In this document: piece by piece, positions 25,742-33,706 of the stretch
Numbering within the stretch: position 1 is the stretch's first letter
Layout of the letters: the number at the start of each line of letters is the position of its first letter
Assembly: GCF_013409995.1 (NCBI RefSeq)
Contig: NZ_JACCBX010000012.1
Location: forward strand, 145,648 to 209,647
Direction of reading: 5' to 3'
DNA: 64,000 bases
Source of the DNA: Neobacillus driksii
GTDB lineage: Bacteria; Bacillota; Bacilli; Bacillales; Cytobacillaceae
Made by a program: the position numbers and the translations under genes
Notes under the pieces: generated by a model
What the model was told of the DNA's origin: nothing
Seen by the model: the letters and a program-made list of their open reading frames with translations, nothing else
Database searches by the model: none

Positions 25742-26045
25742 TGAAACATATCTTGATTTTTGTTTTGTGCGAGGACAATCAGGCGGATTTTCCAATGAAA
25801 TTGAACAAATATTAAAAGAGACATTTGAGAAGAAACGTTTGAACTGGTACCTGGAGGAAAAGACCATTGATGGTGCAGAATTAGTAATTGCCGAGGTAAA
25901 AGGGATGAGTGATTGGACTTCAGAGGAAGAAACGATCCTTTTCCTTGAGGAAAATGCGGGCGATAAGTTTTGGGAGTATCTTCAAGGCTATAAAATGTTT
26001 ATCTATCCCGTAAAGAGAGGGTGTAATAGCTGTGGAACCCATTAA
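25728..26045 (+). CDS. uncharacterised 105-aa protein with C-terminal CNSCGTH motif
   Basis: This soluble protein is acidic through most of its length and ends in RGCNSCGTH, a CxxC-H tail that could bind a metal or handle a cluster. It overlaps the genes on both sides, indicating translational coupling within the operon. ATG 25734 is an alternative start. Function unknown; a maturation chaperone for the molybdoenzyme is one possibility. Confidence 0.75.
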   Translation: MLMTSETYLDFCFVRGQSGGFSNEIEQILKETFEKKRLNWYLEEKTIDGAELVIAEVKGMSDWTSEEETILFLEENAGDKFWEYLQGYKMFIYPVKRGCNSCGTH

Positions 26046-26304
26046 TCTAGAAGAACTGCGGGGATTTGTTGGGGCTCGTGTTGAAGTAAGTGTTCACGAC
26101 CAACAGGGTGGAGATCAAGCACCAGCTATAAATAAGAAGCTAGAAAAAATAGAGTACTGTCCAGATCAAACGCATATCCGCTTCTATTTTGATCGTTTCA
26201 ATTTTATAGCAGTTCCCATTGCCAGCGATATGGCTCAATCCGAAACGTTGTTTTCAGCGTCCGACACTGAAAGTGGTTTAACCTACACATTTAGACTCAT
26301 TTAA
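26032..26304 (+). CDS. uncharacterised 90-aa protein of the molybdoenzyme operon
   Basis: This 90-aa soluble protein starts at GTG inside the end of the previous gene. No motif or family is recognised. Alternating hydrophobic residues in its second half suggest a small beta-rich fold. It is the last small gene before the regulatory genes, which follow after 39 bases. Confidence 0.7.
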   Translation: MEPINLEELRGFVGARVEVSVHDQQGGDQAPAINKKLEKIEYCPDQTHIRFYFDRFNFIAVPIASDMAQSETLFSASDTESGLTYTFRLI

Positions 26305-26343
26305 TTTATCAATATAATAGAAAAGGGTAAAGGAGGGAAAGTA

Positions 26344-26997
26344 GTGAAGTACTCTGCATCTAGAAACCAAATTGGTTCCTATATCATTCAAGCTCAGGAG
26401 GAGGAAATTAAGAGAATTTCCTTGGAGCTTCATGAAGGTGTAGGACAAAACTTATTCAGCATACTAACGGGTTTAAAATTAGTTGAATCCGGGATAAATG
26501 AGGAACAATATAAAAATTATTTACATGAAATGACTCAGCTGATCGAGAAAACCATGCAGGAAATTCGACTGCTTTCTGTTGAACTGTACCCTCCTGCCCT
26601 TATAACTCTGGGATTACTTCCCGCTATTAAGAGTTATATTAAGGTTTACACTTCTACTTTTGGAATTTTAGTTGAGCTTTCCTCCACTGGAGAAGAAAAG
26701 CATATACCAGAACAAAATAGTATTGCAGTTTTTCGAGTTTGTCAGGAGGCGCTGGCTAACATTGCCAAATATGCTGATACATCAAATGTAAAGCTGGGTT
26801 TATCTTGGAGTAATTGTGAATTGAAAATTACTATTTTTGACTTCGGCAAAGGCTTTCAAAAAGAAGATCTTGAAAAGAACCCTTATGCACTTGGAATTGC
26901 TACAATGAAGGAGAGAATGCTTCTAACTGGCGGACAATGTGAAATTTCCTCTAAAATAGGAGAAGGTACATCTATTGAAATATCTCTTCCTATCTAG
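26344..26997 (+). CDS. NarL-type (HisKA_3) histidine kinase without sensor domain
   Basis: This 217-aa soluble kinase consists almost only of the HisKA_3 and HATPase parts. The phospho-accepting residue is His30 in RISLELHEGVGQNLF, and the ATP-binding region includes RVCQEALANIAKYA, DFGKGF and LGIATMKERM. It begins at GTG behind AAAGGAGGG. With no sensory domain of its own it probably depends on the GAF protein two genes downstream or on protein contacts. The response regulator follows after 21 bases. Confidence 0.88.
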   Translation: MKYSASRNQIGSYIIQAQEEEIKRISLELHEGVGQNLFSILTGLKLVESGINEEQYKNYLHEMTQLIEKTMQEIRLLSVELYPPALITLGLLPAIKSYIKVYTSTFGILVELSSTGEEKHIPEQNSIAVFRVCQEALANIAKYADTSNVKLGLSWSNCELKITIFDFGKGFQKEDLEKNPYALGIATMKERMLLTGGQCEISSKIGEGTSIEISLPI

Positions 26998-27018
26998 GGA
27001 GAAAAGGGGAGTTACCAT

Positions 27019-27672
27019 TTGATCAAAATCTTATTAGTTGATGACCATGCTGTGGTAAGAAGCGGCTTAAAGATGCTATTGAATACAAATCCTGAGATGG
27101 AAGTAATCGGAGAAGCTTCTGAAGGAAATGAAGGCATCAAAAAAGCGTTAAAGCTTAAACCAAATGTTGTTGTAATGGATTTAAGTATGCCTCATGGAAA
27201 AGATGGATTATCAGCTACCGGAGAACTAAAAAAGCAAATGCCTGAAGTTAATATCCTTATTTTAACCATGCATGATGATGAGGAATACTTATTCCGAGCG
27301 GTTCAGGCTGGAGCGTCTGGCTGTATTTTAAAGAGTGCTCCACATGATGAGTTAATGTCCGCAATTGAATCCGTTGCAAATGGAAATGCCTACCTCCATC
27401 CTGCTGCAACGAAGCGATTAATGGAAGAATACCTGGGCAGCCTCAAAACTGGCACTAATGATACCTATAATCTATTATCAGATCGAGAAAAAGAGGTCCT
27501 TACACTTATTGCAAAAGGGTATTCCAATAAGGAAATTGCTGAACAGTTAGTGATTAGTGTAAAAACGGTAGAAACTCATAAAGGGAATCTAATGGAGAAA
27601 CTTCAGATGAAAACCAGACCAGAATTAGTAGAATTCGCTGTTAAAAAGGGGTTATTAGGTTATGGAATTTAA
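27019..27672 (+). CDS. NarL/FixJ-family response regulator (NreC/LiaR-like)
   Basis: This 217-aa protein has a receiver domain with VDDHAVVRSG at the N-terminus, the phospho-accepting Asp in VVMDLSMP at about residue 54, and a conserved Lys near 104 (CILKSAP). A C-terminal LuxR-type helix-turn-helix follows (LSDREKEVLTLIAKGYSNKEIAEQ, written here only in part: SDREKEVL and VKTVETH). It starts at TTG after AAAGGGGAG. It is expected to control the operon in response to the two neighbouring kinases. Confidence 0.9.
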   Translation: MIKILLVDDHAVVRSGLKMLLNTNPEMEVIGEASEGNEGIKKALKLKPNVVVMDLSMPHGKDGLSATGELKKQMPEVNILILTMHDDEEYLFRAVQAGASGCILKSAPHDELMSAIESVANGNAYLHPAATKRLMEEYLGSLKTGTNDTYNLLSDREKEVLTLIAKGYSNKEIAEQLVISVKTVETHKGNLMEKLQMKTRPELVEFAVKKGLLGYGI

Positions 27673-27687
27673 GGGGTTTCTTCAAGA

Positions 27688-28140
27688 ATGACCGAGATTA
27701 TGGGGATGTCACAGGTAAATGAAGTCTGTGAAGCGTTAAAGAAAAGAATAGGCTGCGAATTTGTCGCTTTAGCACTTCAAAATGAGGTAGGACCAGATGT
27801 AAGGTGGCATTATGCTTCAGGCAATTTAAATGATAAATATAAAAGAATCACCGTCCGGTTCGGAAAAGGGGTTGCTGGGAAAATTATTTCGAGCGGCAGT
27901 CCTATGATGTTGATTGACTTTCCAAACGATATTTATGGAAAGGTAACAGATCATCCTATTATGCTTGCTGAGAAACTTGTTTCCTGCTATGCAGTCCCTA
28001 TCTTTTTTAATTCCTTGCCAAAAGGTGCGCTGCTAGTTGGGAAGAGGGAAAAATATACATTCTCCGAAGATGACCAAGAAATGGTTCAGGATGCTGCCTT
28101 GGAATTAGAGCAGATATTACAAAACCAGAATATAGGCTAG
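27688..28140 (+). CDS. nreA: GAF domain protein, NreA-like nitrate receptor
   Basis: This 150-aa protein is a single GAF domain (RWHYASGNLNDKYKRI, RFGKGVAGKII and GALLVGKREKYTFSEDD). Its size and position between a NarL-type regulator and a HisKA_3 kinase match NreA of Staphylococcus, which binds nitrate and restrains the kinase NreB. This placement, beside a nitrate-reductase-like operon, supports nitrate sensing. The identification rests on fold and context rather than on checked ligand residues. Confidence 0.65.
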   Translation: MTEIMGMSQVNEVCEALKKRIGCEFVALALQNEVGPDVRWHYASGNLNDKYKRITVRFGKGVAGKIISSGSPMMLIDFPNDIYGKVTDHPIMLAEKLVSCYAVPIFFNSLPKGALLVGKREKYTFSEDDQEMVQDAALELEQILQNQNIG

Positions 28141-28153
28141 AAGGGGGATTTGT

Positions 28154-29215
28154 ATGGACAGAGACCGGCAGCAGCGTGAGTTTGCAAACCTTGAGTTAGA
28201 ATTAAAAAAATCGATGCAGGAATTAATCGATATAAAGTTTGCCCTTGATGAATCTTCGATTGTGGCAATTACAGATTCAAGGGGTACGATTACATATATT
28301 AATGAACAATTTAGCCAAATCTCTAAGTATCCAAAAGAAGAACTTTTAGGCCAGGATCATCGAATATTGAATTCCGGATACCACCCGAACAGTTTTTTTA
28401 AAGAAATGTGGAAAACCATTGGCTCGGGGAAGGTTTGGAAGGGCGAAATACGCAACCGTGCAAAAGATGGAACATTTTATTGGGTCGATACGACGATTGT
28501 TCCGTTTATGAATGATAAAGGAAAACCATATCAATATTTAGCAATCCGCTATGAAATTACCGAACGAAAGCGGGTTGAACAGGAATTACAGAAAATGATG
28601 ACCACGATAATCGATGTTCAAGAAGATGAACGAAAGCGCTTATCCCGAAATTTACATGATGGGATCGGGCAGAATTTATATAGTCACCTCATTACCATCA
28701 ATCGCTTGCATTCTGAAATGGATCATCCTCTGCTAGAGCAAATGCAGAATGAAGCTACTCAATTAATAGAGGAAATCCGGGATATTTCATGGGAACTGCG
28801 TCCATCTGTACTAGATGATCTTGGACTTGTTCCTGCGATCCGTTCCTTTCTGTCTCGTTTCTCAGAAAACTATCATATCGATGTTTATTTTGAGTGTGTA
28901 TTAAATCGCCGCTTAGACATCGCTATTGAACTAACCATTTATCGTATTATTCAAGAAGCATTAACGAATATACGAAAGTATGCGGAGGTTTCCAATGCTG
29001 CTGTCACAATTAGAGAAATGGATGAAGTTGTTAGGGTAATGATGGAGGACAAAGGGAGAGGATTTGAACTGGATTCCGAGTCCCGCGGTGTTGGCCTGTT
29101 TAGTATGGATGAACGCGCACGGGCTGTAGGAGGAGAACTTACCATAAACTCTACACCGGGTAAAGGAACAAGGATCATACTAGAAGTTCCATCGACCCCA
29201 AAAGCAAAGAAATAG
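28154..29215 (+). CDS. PAS domain HisKA_3 histidine kinase
   Basis: This 353-aa soluble kinase has a coiled N-terminus, a PAS domain (about residues 30-140, with ITDSRGTITYINEQF and RNRAKDGTFYWVD), then HisKA_3 with the histidine in LSRNLHDGIGQNLY at about 167 and a HATPase domain. Staphylococcal NreB senses oxygen through four PAS cysteines; this PAS has none, so it is not an iron-sulfur oxygen sensor of that type. It is the second kinase of the operon and the last gene before the terminator. Confidence 0.88.
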   Translation: MDRDRQQREFANLELELKKSMQELIDIKFALDESSIVAITDSRGTITYINEQFSQISKYPKEELLGQDHRILNSGYHPNSFFKEMWKTIGSGKVWKGEIRNRAKDGTFYWVDTTIVPFMNDKGKPYQYLAIRYEITERKRVEQELQKMMTTIIDVQEDERKRLSRNLHDGIGQNLYSHLITINRLHSEMDHPLLEQMQNEATQLIEEIRDISWELRPSVLDDLGLVPAIRSFLSRFSENYHIDVYFECVLNRRLDIAIELTIYRIIQEALTNIRKYAEVSNAAVTIREMDEVVRVMMEDKGRGFELDSESRGVGLFSMDERARAVGGELTINSTPGKGTRIILEVPSTPKAKK

Positions 29216-29245
29216 AACCAAGCACGGGTGCTTGGTTCTATTTTT
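29213..29245 (+). terminator. terminator of the molybdoenzyme/regulator operon
   Basis: TAGAACCAAGCAC / GTGCTTGGTTCTA forms a 13-bp stem with a two-base loop, then a T-run. The stem begins in the stop codon of the PAS kinase gene. Confidence 0.9.
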
Positions 29246-29253
29246 ATTCTCTA

Positions 29254-29288
29254 GCTTCAGCGCCAAGCGGCTGAAGCATTTTTTTTTA
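29254..29288 (+). terminator. second hairpin with T-run, repeat-like sequence
   Basis: GCTTCAGC / GCTGAAGC is followed by eight or more T residues. Hairpins of this sequence type recur between genes in Bacillus genomes, so it may be a trimmed repeat acting as a backup terminator. Confidence 0.7.
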
Positions 29289-30959
29289 TATCTTAAAGGA
29301 ACTTTTTAAAGATACAATTCGGTTAAAGACCAGTTTATCCACTGTCGTATGTTTAGGATCTACGTTGAAATATCCATGCCTAAAGAATTGAAATTTATCG
29401 TGTGGCCTGCTTTCTCTCATGTTAGGCTCGACAAATCCCTGTAATACCACAAGTGATTCTGGATTTACGTTGTCGAGGAAGGTCTTTCCCTCTTCAGCAG
29501 TATCCTCATCAGTATTATCAAGAATTAATGGTTCGTATAGACGAAATTCTGCTGGAACAGAATTTGTAGCTTCTACCCAATGAATCGTTCCCTTTACCTT
29601 GCGACCGGTGAAGCCAGTACCGCTTTTGGTTAATGGGTCATAGGTGCAGCGCAGCTCAATAACTTCTCCGTGTATATCCTTGATTACTTCTTCACATTTG
29701 ATAAAATAGGCATGTTTTAGGCGAACTTCATTACCAGGGAAGAGACGGAAGTATTTAGCCGGAGGATTTTCCATGAAATCGTCTTTCTCAATATAAATTT
29801 CACGAGAAAATGGAATTTTCCGCATGCCCATTTCTGGAACCTCAGGATTAATCTCAGCGTCAAGTAACTCTATTTGACCTTCTGGGTAATTTGTAATGAC
29901 AACTTTTAAAGGATTTAGAATTCCCATTGTCCGCGGTGCCTTTAACTTTAAGTCTTCTCTGACAAAGTGTTCGAGCATTTGTGAATCAACTGCTCCTGAA
30001 CCTTTCGATACACCTGTTTCGCGAACGAAATTACGGATGGATTCAGGGGTAAATCCTTTGCGTCTCATTCCAGAAATAGTTGGCATCCGCGGGTCATCCC
30101 AGCCATCAACAAACCCTTCATCAACAAGCTGCTTTAGTTTCCGCTTGCTCATTACCGTGTTCGTCACGTTTAAGCGGCCAAATTCAATTTGCTGCGGTGT
30201 ACTCTCCATTTCACATTGTTCGACTACCCAGTTATAAAGTGGCCGTTGGTCTTCAAACTCCACTGTACAAATCGAATGGGTTACGTCCTCAATCGCATCC
30301 TCAAGAGGGTGTGCAAATGCATACATCGGATAGATACACCACTTATCACCGGTGTTATGATGTGTAGCGTGAGAAATTCGATAAATGACAGGATCACGTA
30401 AATTGATATTAGGAGACTTCATATCAATTTTGGCACGAAGAACTTTTTGTCCATTTTCAAATTCGCCATTACGCATCCGTTCAAATAAATCTAGATTTTC
30501 CTCAACTGAACGATCGCGATACGGGCTCTCTTTACCGGGAGAGGTCAATGTGCCGCGGTATTCACGGATTTCGTCAGCGGATAGGTCATCCACGTATGCT
30601 AGTCCCTTTTTAATTAATAGCACCGCACGTTTGTACATTTCTTCAAAATAATCAGAAGCAAAGAATAAGTTATCCCACTCGAATCCAAGCCATTTTACAT
30701 CTTCTTTAATCGAGTTTACATATTCAACATCTTCTTTTAACGGATTGGTGTCATCAAATCGTAAATTGGTTTTTCCGTTAAATTCATCAGCTAATCCAAA
30801 GTTAATGATAATGGATTTAGCATGGCCGATATGTAAATATCCGTTTGGCTCTGGAGGGAAACGAGTGATAATTTTATCATGCTTACCTGATTCCAAATCC
30901 TTAATCATAACATCTTTTATAAAATTAGAACTTAGATTTTCCACTCTATTCAACCTCAT
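29286..30959 (-). CDS. glnS: glutaminyl-tRNA synthetase
   Basis: This class I aminoacyl-tRNA synthetase charges tRNA-Gln with glutamine. The HIGH motif appears as PPEPNGYLHIGHAKS near residue 40 and the KMSKS equivalent as VMSKRKL near 270. The beta-barrel anticodon-binding domains follow, and the length of 557 aa matches bacterial GlnRS without a YqeY fusion. B. subtilis lacks GlnRS and uses Glu-tRNA-Gln amidation, so this is an accessory gene, probably acquired. ATG 30959 is followed by a GTG five codons later with a better-spaced RBS, an alternative start. Confidence 0.93.
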   Translation of the reverse strand: MRLNRVENLSSNFIKDVMIKDLESGKHDKIITRFPPEPNGYLHIGHAKSIIINFGLADEFNGKTNLRFDDTNPLKEDVEYVNSIKEDVKWLGFEWDNLFFASDYFEEMYKRAVLLIKKGLAYVDDLSADEIREYRGTLTSPGKESPYRDRSVEENLDLFERMRNGEFENGQKVLRAKIDMKSPNINLRDPVIYRISHATHHNTGDKWCIYPMYAFAHPLEDAIEDVTHSICTVEFEDQRPLYNWVVEQCEMESTPQQIEFGRLNVTNTVMSKRKLKQLVDEGFVDGWDDPRMPTISGMRRKGFTPESIRNFVRETGVSKGSGAVDSQMLEHFVREDLKLKAPRTMGILNPLKVVITNYPEGQIELLDAEINPEVPEMGMRKIPFSREIYIEKDDFMENPPAKYFRLFPGNEVRLKHAYFIKCEEVIKDIHGEVIELRCTYDPLTKSGTGFTGRKVKGTIHWVEATNSVPAEFRLYEPLILDNTDEDTAEEGKTFLDNVNPESLVVLQGFVEPNMRESRPHDKFQFFRHGYFNVDPKHTTVDKLVFNRIVSLKSSFKI

Positions 30960-31106
30960 TTCTCAACTATACTATTTAATAAATAACATAAATAATGATA
31001 TTTTTCCATTGTACCCAACTATTCAAAAGAAAAATAGTGGAATTGGCAAAAAGAAAGCAAAAAGGCTACAATATATGCTTATAGAAGGAATGGAAGGGGA
31101 TTTTAT

Positions 31107-32093
31107 ATGATTAATTTAGGTACAGTGGGAACAGGGTGGATTACAGCCGCCTTTATCGAGGCAGCGCAGTTAAGCGGAAAACTAAAGTTAACCGCGGTCT
31201 ACTCCCGGACAGAAGAGAAAGCAAAAGAACTGGCACATACATATAACGCAGAACACTACTTTTCAGATTTAGAGGAAATGGCAAAAAGTTCAGAGATACA
31301 GGCTGTCTATATTGCTTCTCCTAATTCTGTCCATTTCCAACAAGCACTTACCTTTTTAAAAAATAAAAAACATGTTATTTGTGAAAAACCGATTTTTTCA
31401 AATCCAGCTGAACTAGAAATCGCTTATCAAACGGCTGAGGAAAATGGGGTTTATTTATTTGAGGCGATTCGAAATATTCATACTCCGAACTTTCAAATAC
31501 TTAAGGAAAAAATTCATCTGGCAGGCAATCTAAGAAGCGCCATGCTGCTATATATACAGTATTCTTCTAGATACGATGCGTTTTTAAGAGGAGAGAACCC
31601 AAATATCTTCTCTAGTACTTTTTCTGGAGGTGCCCTGGTTGATCTAGGGGTTTATCCACTGTATTTAGCTGTTGGGCTTTTTGGGGAGCCGAAAAATGTT
31701 TCCTACCATCCCGTGATCCTGTCAAGCGGAGTTGATGGCAGTGGTACGCTACTGTTAGAGTATCAAGACTTTGTCTGTACTATTCTTTGCTCGAAAATTT
31801 CACATTCAGTTATGCCATGTGAAATCCATGGTGAAAAGGGTTCCTTCGTCCTTGAGGATGCAGCACCGATATCTGAAATAAAATTCATCGACAGTCATAC
31901 GAAAGAGAGCGAAATTTTAAGCGTTGGTCAAGAAGATAAAAACATGGTCTATGAGTGCATAAACATCGCTGAGATTATTGAAACAAATGATGATCATCGA
32001 TATGAGAAGTTAAAGGATATGAGTCAGATCGTGCTAAAAGTAACGGAAGAAGCGAGGAAACAAAACAATATCGTATTTGGTGTAGAACGCTAG
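31107..32093 (+). CDS. Gfo/Idh/MocA family NAD(P)-dependent oxidoreductase
   Basis: The 328-aa protein has an N-terminal Rossmann domain (NLGTVGTGWIT) and the family motif VICEKP with its lysine near residue 95 (KKHVICEKPIF). A C-terminal alpha/beta domain contains GGALVDLGVYPLY. Members oxidise or reduce sugars, inositols or trans-dihydrodiols; the substrate is not predictable. The start follows AAGGGG. It is monocistronic, and its 3' flank carries the TGTAGATA repeat array. Confidence 0.85.
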   Translation: MINLGTVGTGWITAAFIEAAQLSGKLKLTAVYSRTEEKAKELAHTYNAEHYFSDLEEMAKSSEIQAVYIASPNSVHFQQALTFLKNKKHVICEKPIFSNPAELEIAYQTAEENGVYLFEAIRNIHTPNFQILKEKIHLAGNLRSAMLLYIQYSSRYDAFLRGENPNIFSSTFSGGALVDLGVYPLYLAVGLFGEPKNVSYHPVILSSGVDGSGTLLLEYQDFVCTILCSKISHSVMPCEIHGEKGSFVLEDAAPISEIKFIDSHTKESEILSVGQEDKNMVYECINIAEIIETNDDHRYEKLKDMSQIVLKVTEEARKQNNIVFGVER

Positions 32094-32100
32094 ACTGATT

Positions 32101-32233
32101 TGTAGATATATTTTTAAAGTGTGTAGATATATCCTTACTTTGTGTAGATAAATTCTCAATTTGTGTAGATAAAATCTCAAATTGTGTAGATAAATTCTCA
32201 AATTGTGTAGATAAATAAAAAAATGCGTAGATA
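32101..32233. repeat. phased TGTAGATA repeat array, seven copies, 21-bp period
   Basis: The motif TGTAGATA starts at 32101, 32122, 32143, 32164, 32185 and 32206, with a CGTAGATA variant at 32226. Spacings are 21, 21, 21, 21, 21 and 20 bases, two helical turns. The intervening bases are AT-rich (often aattctcaaattg). A related array lies at 44295. Confidence 0.93.
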
Positions 32234-32309
32234 TCTAAAGAATCAACAAACCATTTTTGTCTTTTTTAAGAATACGGTTGTGAATTCTTTATGAAAACGG
32301 TAATCTCGA

Positions 32310-32351
32310 TGACTTTTATCACATCCCCCGTTTTACTTCGTTCCTTATATT
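32310..32351 (+). promoter_or_regulatory. candidate Fnr-type activated promoter
   Basis: TGAC-TTTT-ATCA at 32310-32321 resembles the Crp/Fnr site TTGAT-N4-ATCAA with mismatches. A -10 TATATT lies at 32346-32351, so the site centre is about 42 bases before the expected transcript start, the usual class II activator position. Confidence 0.45.
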
Positions 32352-32379
32352 AAGGGTGATGAAGATTGGAGGAGTCGTA

Positions 32380-33393
32380 ATGAAGTCAAAGAACTGGTAT
32401 AAGAAACAGCTGAAGAGAAAGCCGGTTCAAATAACAAGAAACGTGGTTCAAGCAGTATTCCTGTTGTTTTTACTATATGTTGGTATTCGTTTTTATCAAT
32501 TTTATATGCATTTTGAAACCCTTGGGGAAGCATCTTTTGTTGAGAGACCAGCTGCGGTGGAAGGGTTTCTGCCGATTAGTGCCCTAATGGCCTTGAAGGT
32601 TTGGCTTGCCACTGGAGATTTTGATGTCATCCATCCTGCAGGACTTGTTTTGTTAAGTTTTTTTGTTGGTGGTGCTATCATTTTCAGAAGATCTTTTTGC
32701 AGCTGGATTTGCCCAGTTGGAACAGTCAGTGAATGGATTTCAAGATTGGGGAAAAAATTGTTTAAAAGAAATTTTGAAGTACCAACATGGCTTGTTTGGC
32801 TGCTAACCCCCATTAAATACTTATTGTTGCTGTTCTTTTTGGGGATGGTTATTGTAATGCCTACATATGGTGCGATTGCCTTTTTAAATGAACCATATAA
32901 CAAAATCTCGGATATAAAAATGCTGACATTTTTCTTAGATATCAGTGGTTTTGGCTTAGGATTTCTTATCGTAATGGTTATGCTTTCCTTGTTCTTTAGG
33001 AATTTCTGGTGCCGATTTCTTTGCCCATACGGAGCGTTCATCGGGCTTGGCTCGATCTTTAGAATTTCAAAGGTCCGTAGAAATGAAGAGACCTGTACTA
33101 ACTGTGAAATGTGTACGAAGGTATGCCCTTCAAGAATAAAGGTGCACAAAGTAGAAACCGTCAATAATTTAAATTGTACGGCCTGTATGGCTTGTGTGGA
33201 AGCATGCCCAGTGAAGGACACCCTGAATATGACCGTTGGGAATAAAAAAGTGAGTAAATGGTTTATACCGGTGTCGTTCTTTGTGGCTTTCTTCTTAATT
33301 ATTGGCTATGCAAAACTTACAGGGCATTGGGAAACGATTATCAGCTATGAGGAATGGAAAATCCTCATTCCTGAAGCGAATAATATAGATTAA
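32380..33393 (+). CDS. NapH-like membrane polyferredoxin (4Fe-4S binding protein)
   Basis: This 337-aa protein has about four or five membrane helices. Two CxxxCP loops characteristic of NapH/YccM proteins (FCSWICPVG and WCRFLCPYG) are present, and a soluble two-cluster ferredoxin segment follows (CTNCEMCTKVCP, CTACMACVEACP). Such proteins move electrons from the quinone pool to redox partners. GGAGG at 32369-32373 fixes ATG 32380; the ATG at 32356 would contain that RBS. It stands alone between an Fnr-like promoter and a terminator. Its partner is unknown; the Rieske/molybdoenzyme is one candidate. Confidence 0.8.
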   Translation: MKSKNWYKKQLKRKPVQITRNVVQAVFLLFLLYVGIRFYQFYMHFETLGEASFVERPAAVEGFLPISALMALKVWLATGDFDVIHPAGLVLLSFFVGGAIIFRRSFCSWICPVGTVSEWISRLGKKLFKRNFEVPTWLVWLLTPIKYLLLLFFLGMVIVMPTYGAIAFLNEPYNKISDIKMLTFFLDISGFGLGFLIVMVMLSLFFRNFWCRFLCPYGAFIGLGSIFRISKVRRNEETCTNCEMCTKVCPSRIKVHKVETVNNLNCTACMACVEACPVKDTLNMTVGNKKVSKWFIPVSFFVAFFLIIGYAKLTGHWETIISYEEWKILIPEANNID

Positions 33394-33402
33394 TAGATCA
33401 TC

Positions 33403-33437
33403 ATAACCTGTTTAAACGCACAGGTTATTTTTTTATC
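33403..33437 (+). terminator. terminator of the polyferredoxin gene
   Basis: ATAACCTG / CAGGTTAT with a ten-base loop, followed by a T-run. Confidence 0.85.
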
Positions 33438-33507
33438 CTCATTTTTCTGAGTATTTTATAAAATGCGGTTGAAAAACCAAAATATGTCCAATATAATAAG
33501 AATATAG

Positions 33508-33544
33508 ATTTCCAAATAAACAACAACATTTCCTATTTGGAAAT
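33508..33544. promoter_or_regulatory. candidate IclR-family operator upstream of kduI
   Basis: A perfect 10-bp inverted repeat (TTTCCAAATA at 33509, TATTTGGAAA at 33534) is present. ATTTCC at 33508 and 33528 and GGAAAT at 33539 give three half-sites like the known IclR site TGGAAAT-N-ATTTCCA. The IclR-family gene at 35417 is the likely binder. Confidence 0.55.
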
Positions 33545-33621
33545 CATGGGTAACGTTTAAACTTGAAAAAAGTATTCTGCATGGATTACTTATAGTGTAG
33601 ATGTAAGATTGTAGTACTATT

Positions 33622-33635
33622 TGCAACCGCTTACT
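33622..33635 (+). promoter_or_regulatory. candidate cre (CcpA) site in the kduI leader
   Basis: TGCAACCGCTTACT matches the cre consensus TGNAARCGNWWWCA with two deviations. Catabolite repression of a sugar-acid operon is expected. Confidence 0.4.
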
Positions 33636-33706
33636 CAAGTTTGAAACCTGCCTATACTAATGGAAAACGGTATTACAAAAATAATTCGATAACAGGAGTG
33701 AAAAAA

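Noticed and set aside
30745..31110. 121-codon plus-strand frame
   Set aside because: It is antisense to the 5' end of glnS and runs into the promoter region of the next gene without an RBS of its own.
32502..33221. 239-codon open frame on the minus strand
   Set aside because: It lies wholly opposite the polyferredoxin gene, has no RBS, and its composition is that of an antisense shadow.
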